Of a DNA stretch of 64,000 nucleotides, positions 9,893 to 22,593 are shown in pieces. The stretch comes from Bursaphelenchus xylophilus (taxonomy: Eukaryota; Nematoda; Chromadorea; Rhabditida; Aphelenchoididae), in the NCBI GenBank assembly GCA_904066235.2, contig CAJFCV020000003.1, forward strand, positions 10,664,001 to 10,728,000, in the 5' to 3' direction. The notes beneath the pieces are model-generated. The model was not told where the DNA came from and did no database searches. It saw nothing but the letters and a program-made list of their open reading frames with translations. The translations under genes and the position numbers were made by a program. How positions within the stretch are numbered: position 1 is the first letter of the stretch; each line of letters starts with the position of its first letter.

Positions 9893-11997
9893 ACGACCAT
9901 ATCTAGCCCCTCGGTCAGAGAGCTAATGAGTCGCCAAAGCTGGGCATGACAAGAGGGTATCTGCCGGATCTACACCGCCAGGTCACTATGCACTTTCATC
10001 GAAAGGAGAAGGTAAGTACAGGTCTAAATCACGTAATAAAAATCCAATTTAGAGCTATTGGAAAGCTCTAGGGCTAGATTTTTACCATTTTGGGCAGCTC
10101 TACATCCAAAACGGTTTAACGCGTTGAATCCTCTAATGCAACGAAGGATTCAACGGAAACCCATTTATTAACCTGTATTCAGGTATGAGACGTCGATTAC
10201 AATAGGTTTGGGCGATATCCGCTGGCGATATCTAATTTTATTTAAGGGGGGTCAAAACTTTTTCCTCGATTTTTTAGGGTGATTTTTGAAAATTGCTCCT
10301 GGATTTTGCAATTCAACTATAAGGTATGTCCTGCTATGTTATTTTTTGTTACTAGCCTGTGAGTAGACTACATACCAAATTTGGTCCGAATTAGTACACT
10401 TTGGGCCGAGTTAGGAGGGGGGTCAAAACATTGTACGCGGAGTATACATAGTTACCTTGCAAAAAGTCCAAAAAAACCAAAAAACTTATAATTCAACCCA
10501 GCTTTGTTTTCACTATCTTCTGGCAATAAAAAATTTTCCCTCCGTCTCTTCAATTTTAATCCTACAATTTATCTCTTTGCTAGTAAGCTCAATTTGCGGC
10601 GCCAGCTGGACTTGGCCCATCTCAACTTTGCTTCGGCACCATTCGGCCTTGGAACTCATTTTTAGGCCAAAAGTGGAGATCCAAGCTATCTCTACAGTGC
10701 CGAATTTTAAGTCATCCATTCGTTTGACCTTGCTTTAAACTTTTCGTCTTGTTATTCAGTGTCTTACAAGTTCAAGTCTAACGAAAGGCAATCTTATCAA
10801 CGTTTTTGATCTACGAGGCACCGGTCAGAGGTTGGGCGGCAAAAGATGTTCGAAATGTTTCTAAAAGGGCCCCAAATTTAAGCAGACAATATTCTTATGG
10901 CTGCGTGTTACTGTATTCTATTTACATATTTGAAGTAGAAGAAGCTGTGTACTGTACGAATGTTTGAAGTAGAAGAAGCTGTGTACTGTACAGCGTGTGG
11001 AGTATAGCTTTTTTGCAGAAAAATTATAGTCAAACTAATTACGACAAACTAATGTACAACTGTTTATTACAATGGATTTGTTCCCATGAGAGGCCCCTAG
11101 GTTGAAACAACCCAAACTCTTCTATTGAGTAGGATTTTTTAGTGGTTTTTGGAGATTCGTTGTATGCATACAGTAGAGGTGGTAATCGAGCCGGGCTTGA
11201 GAAAATTAAAAAAAACCGGCCTAGTCGTTTCGGCCAAAAAAAATTAAAACAAAAAGAGCAAAACAAGGCGTAAAGGTTTTACAAAATTAGGTGCTGAGTA
11301 TTAGGTAAAAGAGTAGGGTTTTCCTTTCTGACTTGTACATTAATTTTGGCAATTTTTAAAACTCTTTCAAGTGCCTTCATGGCCTTGATCAATCATGATC
11401 CCACCGTGATATATTATGATATATTATATGTATAATATAACAGAGGTTGAAAAAAAAGACTTTGCATTTTTTTGGCTGGTAAACTTAATGAATTCCCTGT
11501 TATTCGGTGCAGCAATGTAAATAAAAACTGTTTATGGAATTTGTCAAAAACTGTTTATGCAAAACAGTAAAGAATGGTCTTAAAAACGTAGCCCACTAAC
11601 ATTCATGGATAAGATAAAAAAAACTTATAACACCTGGCCTATCCAAATTTTTTGGTCAGCCTTTAGGCAGATCGGGCCGACCGGATTGCCACTTCTATTG
11701 TACACAAATTCTGACTGTTTTTCTTTCAAGAGAAAACTCCAAATGAATTTTCTATGGGTAGCACCTTTTGAGTCATGGGGGACAAAAAGTGTAGTAGAAG
11801 TTTCAAATGTTGATGTGACATTTTCCAAGTAAATTAATCATTATTTGCCATTCACAAATTTTGTATTAATGGGGTGAGACAAATATGTAAAAAAATATTT
11901 GACATTTTGCACCACAAGTCTCCGGCGCGTTTGCATTTTTAAAAAACACTGTAAAGGCGTTTGAAAAAAACAATTTTTTGGACCCTGCCTTTTCTAT
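9893..11997. other. No gene seen; A+T-rich DNA with a short tandem duplication
   Basis: Short frames on both strands lack domains or splice context. A 34-bp unit beginning TTGAAGTAGAAGAAGCTGTG is duplicated in tandem at about 10930-10993. A TA-rich run lies at 11407-11440. Nothing else is assignable. Confidence 0.5.
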
Positions 11998-12132
11998 AAG
12001 ACTGTCGGGAAAATAACGAGCGCGTCGCTGAACTGAAAATCAATTCCATTTTCCCGCGACACAGTTCATTTTCTTGACGGCGATGCAATTTTCGTTGCCA
12101 CAGAGGGCTCATTATTTTCCCGACAGACTGAT
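11998..12132. mobile_element. Family A MITE
   Basis: The left end is 'actgtcgggaaaataacgag' and the right end 'attattttcccgacagactg', inverted copies of the family terminus. It is 135 bp, non-coding, and lies about 450 bp upstream of the cathepsin D start. Confidence 0.75.
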
Positions 12133-12578
12133 AAAAGACCACTTTCATCACTTTCCGGTTACCATTTCTTTTCGGACCTGTTTACGTATGTTTATTACAC
12201 TTATTCCTTCGATTTTATGGCCGAACACACACATCGAGCCCCATAGTTCCGCTAAGTAGCCAGTGCCTCCCGAATTTCATAACTTTTGATCGGCTGACTT
12301 GCGAACAGCCCTCAACGGTTTGATAAGAAATTTGTTGAGGTCGAAATTTGAGAAAAACAAATCATTCGGCGTGTCAATCAGTGCCCGTTATAAGGCGAGT
12401 TATCAGTCGGGAAAGCGAGATCTCCTTCCCATGTCCTTCGCTTTTTCAGTATTCATTTGATTTTGAAAAAATGTCATGCTTTTACAAGGTTATTTCCTGA
12501 GGGAAATCGAGCCTGTGATTGGCGTTTTTGATCGTTGATTTATGAGATTTCTCGGTGTAAAAATCAACCTGTTTCAGT

Positions 12579-15207
<2,629 letters not shown>

Positions 15208-15412
15208 GATTTTTAATGGCCTTGACTTTTTATTGGCTTGAAAAACAGTTAATTTTTTTATATTTTAAAGCATTTTTTATTCAGAATAACGCTTAAAACT
15301 GTAGAATATGAATAAATAATTGAATAATTAAATTGTAAATGAATGTTTTTTTGATGTATCTTGCTTAATTGAAAATAAATTAAAGGTAAATTTCGATTTT
15401 GAAAGCAATTCT

Positions 15413-16954
15413 TTAGAAGGCCTTTCCAAAATGTTGCAAGATGTCTTCGATGCCGAAGCCAGCTTCACGTTTGGCAATAGTATTGTTGGGGTGGCACAAT
15501 AGATCACAAACGTCTTTTGGTTGAGAGTTTTGGAGGTATAATAACGCGCCAATTGAGGTGACACCGCAAATCGGCACTAGCTCTCGGCTCTTGAGTTGAA
15601 AAAGAGAACAGGCGGCTGGGAGCTGAAAAAACATTGAATTAAAGGCAGTAATTTGCTACTGTAGGCGTATCAAGAGGTCTAAGGTATCGCAAAATTCGTT
15701 GTAAACTTCAGCGAAGCCTCTGTATAACAAATTATAAGGGAGTAAAAAATTGATTCCTAATAGAATTTTTCGTTGTATGGAGATGCGTTTTTAACAAGGA
15801 AAGAACTTCTATGGGGTATGGAGTTACAGGTCGACTCATATATCAAAAAATTCGCAAAATTTTTCTGATTCAGAATATGTAAAAATTAGCTGCCAAATTT
15901 TGGTTCGTAAGGGTGAAAAAATCCTCAGAACTTTTCTCGCAACACCATGAAAATGCGCCTTTTTTACATTGGAACTACTGATTAAGGTGTAGTATAAATT
16001 AAATTTGATATTTTAAGGCTTGTAAAGATACCAGAGTTTACGTTAACTCAAAAACAAGCTTTTGATTTGGTAAAAACTTGGTCAAAAGGGCATTTGCGTG
16101 GCCACGCGTGGTGTTTCGAGAAAAGTTCCGAGAGGTTTTTCACCCTTACATACCAAAATTAGGCAGCTTATTTTTACATATTCTGAATCAGAAAAATTTT
16201 GCGAATTTTTTGATATATGGCTCGACCTGTAACTCCATACTCCATAGAAGTACTCTCCTTGTAAGCAAAAGTTGACTCTTGGGACTTTTGAATTTCTTCG
16301 TTATAGACAGATTTCGTTGTACACTGATTCGTAGTATCAAAGTTTCTATGTCTTCATTTGCCCTCGTTTAAGGAAAAACCCGATAAATACACATATATCA
16401 GTCTGTCGGGAAAATAATGTGGACTTGTCGCAGCTAAATGTCTTCCCTCTTCACATTTCCGCTACAAATCTCTGGCCGCGACTAGTCGTCGCAAAGTGAT
16501 GATAAGCTATTCCAATGTGCAAAAAATCCACATTATTTTCCCGACAGATTGACAATTGATATGTCTTACCGCAATCAAAGTCTCCGGATAATCGACGATA
16601 AACTTTTGAGTGCTTGCAACAATCTCCTTGCATTCTGGACACAGCGCGCTGGTAGCCATTTCCAATGGACGAGCCATTTGCCAGATATATCGGAACATCA
16701 AACTGTCGACCGGAACCAACTCTTCCCACTTGTCTTCGTGGTCGGTAATCTCGTTTTCGACTAAAGTCCGCCCGATATCTGCTAAGACCTTGGACTTGAC
16801 CTTCGCAGGCTTCAGGTAGTCGTTGACGTCAGCAAAGACGTCGCCTGAAGAGGAATGATAGGATGGTTACATATACATAAAATTACAGAAATAAGGTTGT
16901 GATACCTGAAGTTACGGTGATTAAAAGAAGCAAGTATGTGAGAGAAGAGAGCAT
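15413..16954 (-). CDS. Saposin-like protein 1, 3 exons
   Basis: Minus-strand exons 16906-16954, 16570-16844 and 15413-15622 join in phase to 177 aa. There is a signal peptide (MLSSLTYLLLLITVTS), a charged N-terminal stretch, then a saposin B domain with six cysteines in the usual order: CPEC at the start, CSLF and PICG in the middle, and CDLLC at the end. Saposin-like proteins are small helical proteins that bind or disrupt lipid membranes; in nematodes many are made in the gut and kill or digest bacteria. It shares the exon layout of saposin genes 2-4 but is divergent, with no long C-tail. It converges on the cathepsin D gene with a 205-bp gap. Intron 2 (about 950 bp) holds a family D and a family A element. 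TATAAAAG sits 46 bp upstream. Confidence 0.85.
15795..16261. mobile_element. Family D TIR element, copy 1 (saposin 1 intron 2)
   Basis: The ends are CAAGGAAAG... and ...CTCTCCTTG, with arms of about 110-150 bp that share 'ggagttacaggtcgac', 'gattcagaatatgtaaaaat' and the reverse complements. TAA flanks both sides (15792-15794 and 16262-16264), a 3-bp duplication of the PIF/Harbinger kind. No transposase is present. The same family occurs at 59985-60559. Confidence 0.75.
16398..16552. mobile_element. Family A MITE (saposin 1 intron 2)
   Basis: The left end is AGTCTGTCGGGAAAATAATG and the right end 'cattattttcccgacagatt', mirror images. The element ends only 18 bp before the exon 2 donor. Confidence 0.8.
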
Positions 16955-17216
16955 CGCTAAAGGAGGAAAGTTATAGATAATATTTTGAGTGTCATGGAGC
17001 TTTTATATTGGAAGTAAATTAAAAAGCAAAGATAATGCTCACGTATTTTAAACGGGAAAGCAAGGAAAAATATTGGTTAAGCTGCGATTAGACCAATAAT
17101 TTACTCTGTATACAAAAAACTAGGACAAGAACGAGATGAAAATTCTGTTGCCCCAACTCCCAAACCCAATTTGATAATATAAAAGCTAATTCTGTAAGAA
17201 AACCCCTCATCGAATC
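16955..17216. promoter_or_regulatory. Divergent promoter between saposin genes 1 and 2
   Basis: The 262 bp between two divergent ATGs has a TATA box for each gene: TATAAAAG on the minus strand at 17000-17007 and on the plus strand at 17178-17185 (32 bp before the ATG). TGATAA at 17172-17177 and AGATAA-type sites near 16972 and 17031 match GATA-factor sites that drive intestinal genes in C. elegans. Gut expression is an inference from these sites and the gene family. Confidence 0.55.
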
Positions 17217-17992
17217 ATGTTTTTCTTCATTGTTTTCTCTCTTCTTTTTGCTGGTCTTCAAGGTAATCACAAGCCCTCTTTAACTTCCAATTTTTATTTC
17301 ATTTTAGCCAACTTCCTCGAAGATATCGGTCAATTCTTCAAGCCCGCCGATCTCGGTGACAAAGAATTGGCCACTTTGGGGCTGAGCTTGTTTTCTGCTC
17401 AATGGAAAGAGCATGGCAAAGCGTTTTCCTCTGATTTCCCTGCGACAAAAGTTGTGACCAAGTTTATTGATCAAATCTCAGCGCCTTTGCAATTCGCCAG
17501 CTTTGTGGTTTGTCCTCAATGCAACTCGCATGTCGCTGATATTCAAAAGGCCATCAAGGAGAACGAGGATATCCCCAGATGGCTCGTTGAGATTGCGGTA
17601 CGTAGAAGATAAGATGTTCTTACTATTCAATGAAGAAGTGTCGACATCTCTTAACTATACAAGTTTCCTTGTAGCTCCCATTGACAGTCTGCCCAGCCTT
17701 CTACGCGGTCGACGCAAAGCTTGTCCCAATTTGTTTCATCGCTGGATTTGGCGGTACCGTCTTTCTGACTCATGCCGAACCTTCAACGGTTTGCTCGGCC
17801 CTTCCTATGTGTGGTACCAGAAGTAAGAGAAGCTATGAGAGCACTCAAAGCTTGCAAAACTTAACGCCTTATGCCCGTGATACACATGGAAAGGGATCAG
17901 TTGGGGCTCATGACATTGTAAAGCGAATGACGGATGTCCTAGACATGATGAAGAGCAATAGGATCGGCAAGGTTGAGGACTTTCAAAGTTAG
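17217..17992 (+). CDS. Saposin-like protein 2 (long C-tail), 3 exons
   Basis: Exons 17217-17262, 17308-17597 and 17675-17992 join in phase to 217 aa. A signal peptide (MFFFIVFSLLFAGLQ) is followed by an N-terminal segment NFLEDIGQFFKPADL and a saposin B domain with cysteines in CPQCNSHV, VCPAFY, PICF, VCSALPMC. A tail of about 60 polar residues follows the last cysteine and is absent from gene 3. Expected role: a secreted or lysosomal lipid-interacting helical protein, perhaps antibacterial. It is almost identical, introns included, to gene 3 in inverted orientation 1 kb away, pointing to a very recent inverted duplication or gene conversion. Confidence 0.88.
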
Positions 17993-18061
17993 AAAGTTTC
18001 TTTGTCAAACGCAGTATACCTTCCTCTAATTTATTATGCTTGTTTAGAATAAAGGTCATAT

Positions 18062-18095
18062 ATTCCATAAATATATATATATATATATATTTTTG
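18062..18095. repeat. (TA)n microsatellite
   Basis: An uninterrupted TA run of about 12 units lies just downstream of saposin gene 2, between the two inverted gene copies. Confidence 0.8.
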
Positions 18096-18179
18096 ATTTA
18101 TCCTTCCAAATATCGCAACCACAATTGGCCGATGTCCAAAGGCCCGACAACCCAGTAACGAGACAAGACGAGAGCTCAA

Positions 18180-18860
18180 GAGTCAAGTGATTTATTCAGT
18201 GGAAAGGCCTTTTATAAGGAAGCCCCACGTAGGAAAGTACAATCAAATTTGAATAAATGCAGTTCGTTCCTCGTGGGAAAATCCCCGAAGCTCGGTCGTT
18301 CCACCTCACAGCCCAGTAGATGGCCGAAATACACACAATTCATAGATTCCAATATCTTCTAGCACGAGTAGTCGACCGCTCACTCCGTTGCTTCTTCATC
18401 AATTGTCCACACGCTCTGGCGACCAACCGCTCGCTCAGAATGCGACTTCTCAGTTCATCTTCCTTTCCTTCCAAATCCACGTCTCGGTTGAATGCAACGC
18501 AATGCCAATGCACGTCAATCCACCGCATTTCCTGAACCGTTTCGAAACTTCGTATCGTTTTCATTGATTTAAATGAGAGACGAAATGTCGCGAAATTATC
18601 GGCACTTTTTCTTGCCCGAAATAATTGCTTTTTCTCGAAAAGGAAGAAGAAAGATAAGAAAATGCTTTCTATCATTTCGTTTAGAACGAATCACCAAAAA
18701 GGGGCGGGAAATTTTTTCTTCTATTTTGGATTGAGGTGCAATGTCCTTTTAGGTTTCGTGGCGGGATGCGGCCACGGGTTGAATGCTGCTACGGCGACTG
18801 ATAACATATATCATAAAATTCCAAAACGCACTGCTCTATTGTATTAAATGGATGTATCTT
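18180..18860. other. Spacer between inverted saposin copies; unassigned
   Basis: Open frames exist on both strands (for example 18340-18675 minus), but no domain, signal peptide or splice logic supports them. The block 'gaatgcaacgc...catttcctgaaccgttt' (18490-18546) reappears loosely at 44490-44520, so part of it may be dispersed repeat. I see nothing firmer. Confidence 0.4.
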
Positions 18861-18957
18861 CAGTTGTAAATGAAACCGCGTTTATTCGTGGAAATCAAGA
18901 ATAATAAATTAAAAGAAAACATTAATTTTGATGAACAACTTGAGTGCTTTCATAGCT

Positions 18958-19565
18958 TCATTTTCTTCTGCTACACATAGGGAGAGCCGAGCAAACAGTT
19001 GAAGGTTCGGCGTGAGTCAGAAAGACAGCACCGCCAAATCCGGCAATCAAACATACTGGGACAAGCTGCGCGTCAACGGCGTAGAAAGCTGGACAGACTG
19101 TCAATGGGAGCTGCAAGGAAACTTATATAGTTAAGAGATGTCGACACTTCTTCATTGAATAGTAAGAACATATTATCTTCTACTTACCGCAATCTCAACG
19201 AGCCATCTGGGGATATCCTCGTTCTCTTTGATGGCCTTTTGAATATCAGCGACATGCGAGTTGCATTGAGGACAAACCACAAAGCTGGCGAATTGCAAAG
19301 GCGCTGAGATTTGATCAATAAACTTGGTCACAACATTTGCTTGAGGGAAATCAGAAGAGAACGCTTTGCCATGCTCCTTCCATTGAGCGGAGAACAAGCT
19401 CAGTCCCAGAGTGGCCAATTCTTTGTCACTGAGATGAGCGGGCTTGAAGAATTGACCGATATCTTCGAGGAAGTTTGCTGAAATAAGATAAAGATTGGAA
19501 ATTCAAGACCACTTGTTACCTTGAAGACCAGCAAAGAGAAGGGAGAAAACAATGAAGAACAACAT
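18958..19565 (-). CDS. Saposin-like protein 3 (short form), 3 exons
   Basis: Minus-strand exons 19520-19565, 19188-19477 and 18958-19110 join in phase to 162 aa. Exon lengths 46 and 290 equal those of gene 2, and even intron 2 is almost base-for-base the same. The signal peptide is MLFFIVFSLLFAGLQ. The saposin domain has CPQC, VCPAF, PVCL and VCSALPMC, so all six cysteines are kept. After the last Cys the protein ends at once (SRRK, stop), where gene 2 reads on. Aligning the DNA shows a one-base loss next to that point, so the long tail was lost (or gained in gene 2) by frameshift. It is likely functional as a saposin because the domain is whole. It is divergently paired with gene 4. Confidence 0.87.
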
Positions 19566-19806
19566 GAGTAGGATTGGTGATTGATAATGAAATTGGACGC
19601 AGTCTTATACGCTTCAAATGGGTCGTCTATCTATGCTATAATACTTTCGATTTCTTCCTGATTTCTGGAGCAAAATAAATAAAAATAATAATTTCGGCTA
19701 ATCCGGGTTTGACCAAGTTTGCTGTAATTTGGTTTGTAAAATACGGTCCCGTTTCTTTATATAATATAAAAAAGGGCATAGGCAGTAACATAGCCAAAAA
19801 TAAACG
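19566..19806. promoter_or_regulatory. Divergent promoter between saposin genes 3 and 4
   Basis: The 241-bp spacer has TATAAAAA at 19765-19772 for gene 4 (35 bp before its ATG) and a TATAAGA on the minus strand at 19603-19609 for gene 3. TGATAA at 19582-19587 is a GATA-type site. The layout repeats that of the other divergent saposin pair. Shared intestinal control is inferred. Confidence 0.5.
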
Positions 19807-20751
19807 ATGTTTTACCTCTTCAGTATTCTTGTTAGTGTCGCCTTTGTGAAAGGTAGGTACTATATTGATAAATTTTTCGGTTTCAAAAAAAAGTAAAAAT
19901 CTGACAATGAGCGTCGCACGTTAACCTCCCTTGATAGTCAACACTCAATTTTCAGCCAATTTCCTCGAAGACGTTGGTGTTTTCTTTGAGCCCGCTACGC
20001 TGTCCAACAAAGAAATGGCCAAGCTGGGCCTGGAATTATTCGACGCTCAATGGAAAAAGCATGGTGAAAAATTCACCGAAGATTTTAAAATTCCGCCAGT
20101 CGTTGCCAAAGTTGTCAAACAATTGGAGACACCGCTTCAATTCGCCAGCTTAGCGCTTTGTCCACAATGCGAAGACTTTGTTTCGGACATTCAAACGAAA
20201 GTCCGGGGTGACCAAGACTTCCCACGATGGGTCGCGGAGCTGACGGTAAGCTTTATCGTAGGAGGTATTAACGGCTTTTTTTTTTTTTTTTTTTTTGACG
20301 ATTTGCAAACATGTCTCTTTTTTGCAATTTTACTGCAAATTTCAATAAAATTACCTTCGCCATGTCTCTAAAAACGATTTCGGCGACGTGCTCTGTGTAT
20401 GTTTGCTTTACCATCACTTCCGTTGTAATTTCATTAATTCCAGCTCCCTGCGGCAGTCTGCCCTCTTCTCTTCTCCATTGATCGTGATCTTGTCCCAGTG
20501 TGCATGGTTGGCGGCTTTGGTCTCAGCATTTTCTTCGTCAACTCCGATCCAGCCTCGGTCTGCGCGGCTATACCACTATGTACATGGTCTACGGGGAGTC
20601 CTCGTTCAAGGACAACCACTGCCAGCCATTTTACGACCACTGCCGAAACCACTGTTAGAGTGAGTTGATGATTTATAACACAAACTTAAAACTGCTTTAG
20701 ACCTCTGCTACAAGCGCTTCTACAAGCGCCGCCTCAACTGTAAACGAATAG
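19807..20751 (+). CDS. Saposin-like protein 4 with Ser/Thr-rich tail, 4 exons
   Basis: Exons 19807-19852, 19956-20245, 20444-20659 and 20701-20751 join in phase to 200 aa. A signal peptide (MFYLFSILVSVAFVK) is followed by NFLEDVGVFFEPATLSNKEM and a six-cysteine saposin B domain (CPQCEDFV, VCPLLF, PVCM, VCAAIPLC). The tail is rich in Ser and Thr (TWSTGSPRSRTTTASHF and, from exon 4, TSATSASTSAAS), which suggests O-glycosylation. I chose the fourth exon because a perfect GTGAGT donor at 20660 and a TTTAG acceptor at 20700 extend the Ser/Thr run in phase; without splicing the protein stops three codons later, at 20668. Exons 1 and 2 are exactly the lengths seen in genes 2 and 3, so all share an ancestor. 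A poly-T run at 20277-20296 lies in intron 2. Confidence 0.85.
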
Positions 20752-20886
20752 TTGTAGTTGTCGAAAGTTACAGAAATATGTCTTGTTCAAGTTCATCAAA
20801 ATCTAATTTATTTATTCTCTAAATTCGCTCTACGTTATCATATTTTAGTATTACATAAATATGAATAAAGTTAACCGATGTGTTCC

Positions 20887-21905
20887 TTAGAATTGGCTGC
20901 AATAAAAGTTATACAAAGAAGTCGGTCCATTCGGATGATGGGGCTCTATGGACTCTAGTGACCTTGTAGTTTGCCATCCCTCCGTTTCCTCCTTTACTGC
21001 CTATAAAAAAGACTTTTGTTCTGAAGATCATACAGTTAATTCTCTGTTCTGAAAACTCTTGTAAAACAAAGACCCCTTATAATGGACTATACTGATTCCA
21101 AAGCCATAAAGTCAATTTTAGGCGTAAATGAAGCCCCGTGCAACAAAACCGAGCGGAGAACTAGATTGGTTTGTTATGGAGGGGCTTCATATTACGGAGG
21201 CTGATTTTTGGCTTGAAAATATTTGCTATTTATTCTTCTGGAACTCTCTGTTATACCAGTCGGTCGGGAAAATATTGTGAACTCGTAGAGGCTTGAAATC
21301 GTCAATTATCGCTTTGGCTAGCCGTGACTCGAGATTTGGTTTGCGAGAGAGGCGAGGATTGACCTTTCACAGCGACAAACCCCCATTATTTTCCCGACAG
21401 ATATAACATTGATATAACAAACATTTCAAGAGAGACCAGGGCCAATTTCAGGCGAAATCAACCTCCGTAAAACGAAGCCCTTCTATAACAAACAATTTCT
21501 TTGTTCTCCTCTTTTGTTGTACGGAGCTTCTTTCGGTCTAAAATTGACTTTGGGGTTTTGGAACCTCTCTAAATTGTCCGTCATAAGGAGTTTTTCTTGC
21601 ACAAGACCTTGATGTATAAAGCTTTGACAGTAATCAAACCAAAATCTACTCTGATCTACTCAATTTCTTACCTTATCCCAAGCAATTTTGGCCTTCAGAT
21701 ACCTCAAATGTTGTGCCGGCGATATGCGACACAGCTGCTCGCACCAACAGTTGGGCGAAGGTATGAAGTCGGGAGCCCAGCACCTATCCAGTCCTTGAAG
21801 CGCAAACAGGGTCATGAGCCGGTCAACGGCGAACGTAACTGACAATGCAATAAAAGAATTATTAAATACGAAGCCGGCAATCTTGTTGTTGACGCGTTTC
21901 GTACC
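20887..21905 (-). CDS. Unrecognised protein, last two exons (5' end not found)
   Basis: Minus-strand exons 21672-21905 and 20887-21000 join in phase (78 + 37 codons, then stop). The upstream exon begins right after a TTGTAG acceptor and has no ATG near its start, so at least one 5' exon is missing from my model. It contains one hydrophobic stretch (AGFVFNNSFIALSVTFAV) followed by a Cys/Trp-rich part (CWAPDFIPSPNCWCEQLC) and a polar tail ending in NFYCSQF. I do not recognise a family. The Asp-Arg after the hydrophobic run faintly recalls a receptor DRY-like site, but nothing else supports that. The intron between the exons holds family A and C repeats. It could be a decaying gene. Confidence 0.35.
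21040..21200. repeat. Family C repeat
   Basis: It shows 'ctcttgtaaaacaaagaccc', 'gtcaattttaggcgtaaatg' and 'gtgcaacaaaaccgagcgg', family C blocks. It lies in the intron of the unrecognised minus-strand gene. Confidence 0.5.
21257..21403. mobile_element. Family A MITE
   Basis: The left end is CAGTCGGTCGGGAAAATATT and the right end 'cattattttcccgacagata'. It is 147 bp and non-coding. Confidence 0.7.
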
Positions 21906-22234
21906 CTACAATCTTCACGTTTTGTAGTTTCGTTGTAATTATGAGGTATGTTTTGTATTTTCAACGGAATTTCGGGCTTTGTTCGCTGCGGCGGCCCTTT
22001 GTTACGACTATTTTATCCCTTTTAAGTTGTAAAATTTCAAAATGTTTGTTGTAAAGAAGAAATTTTAGCTCGATTCCGAAAAAATCTGGCTTGGAAAAGG
22101 AGTGGATTAGCATTTTTATTTCATAAAAAATGGATTTCGTTTGATGAGTTGGTTAGAATTGTAAAACTGCAAAGTAATTAGTAGAATGAGGGGGTTGAGG
22201 TACAAAACAAGAAGATTAAAAAACACAGAGTCAT

Positions 22235-22465
22235 AGTTTGACGCAGTCAAACCTCCGCGCAACCGATTTCAAGCGCCCACAAGGTTCGTTGTACAAGGGG
22301 TTTGTTGTAGAAAGGTTTGTTTTGGCATACAAGTTAGTTTTAAGACCTGCTTTGTTCGTTATATACAGTTTTTGCTGTACGGAGTTTTTTCCGAGAGAGA
22401 AAAACTTGACCCATGGAGGGCAAGACTTGACCCCATCTGCGGTACGGAGGCTCTGCTGTATAATA
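22235..22465. repeat. Family C repeat
   Basis: It contains 'gtttgttgtagaaaggtttg', 'gttcgttatatacagttttt' and 'gctgtacggagttttttcc', in the opposite sense to the copy at 21440-21590. No ORF is supportable. Confidence 0.45.
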
Positions 22466-22593
22466 AGTGGAAAACTCCTCAACTAAAAGAAATTACAGTA
22501 GCTTTTGGTTGAAATAAAATTTTTCGGATTTGAAAAATGTCTACTATAATATCAATTTCAAAAAAAAAATAAAATTCAAAAGTCAAAAAAATT

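Noticed and set aside
18340..18675. 111-codon minus-strand frame between saposin genes
   Set aside because: No recognisable domain; part of the DNA seems dispersed, and a plus-strand frame is equally open.
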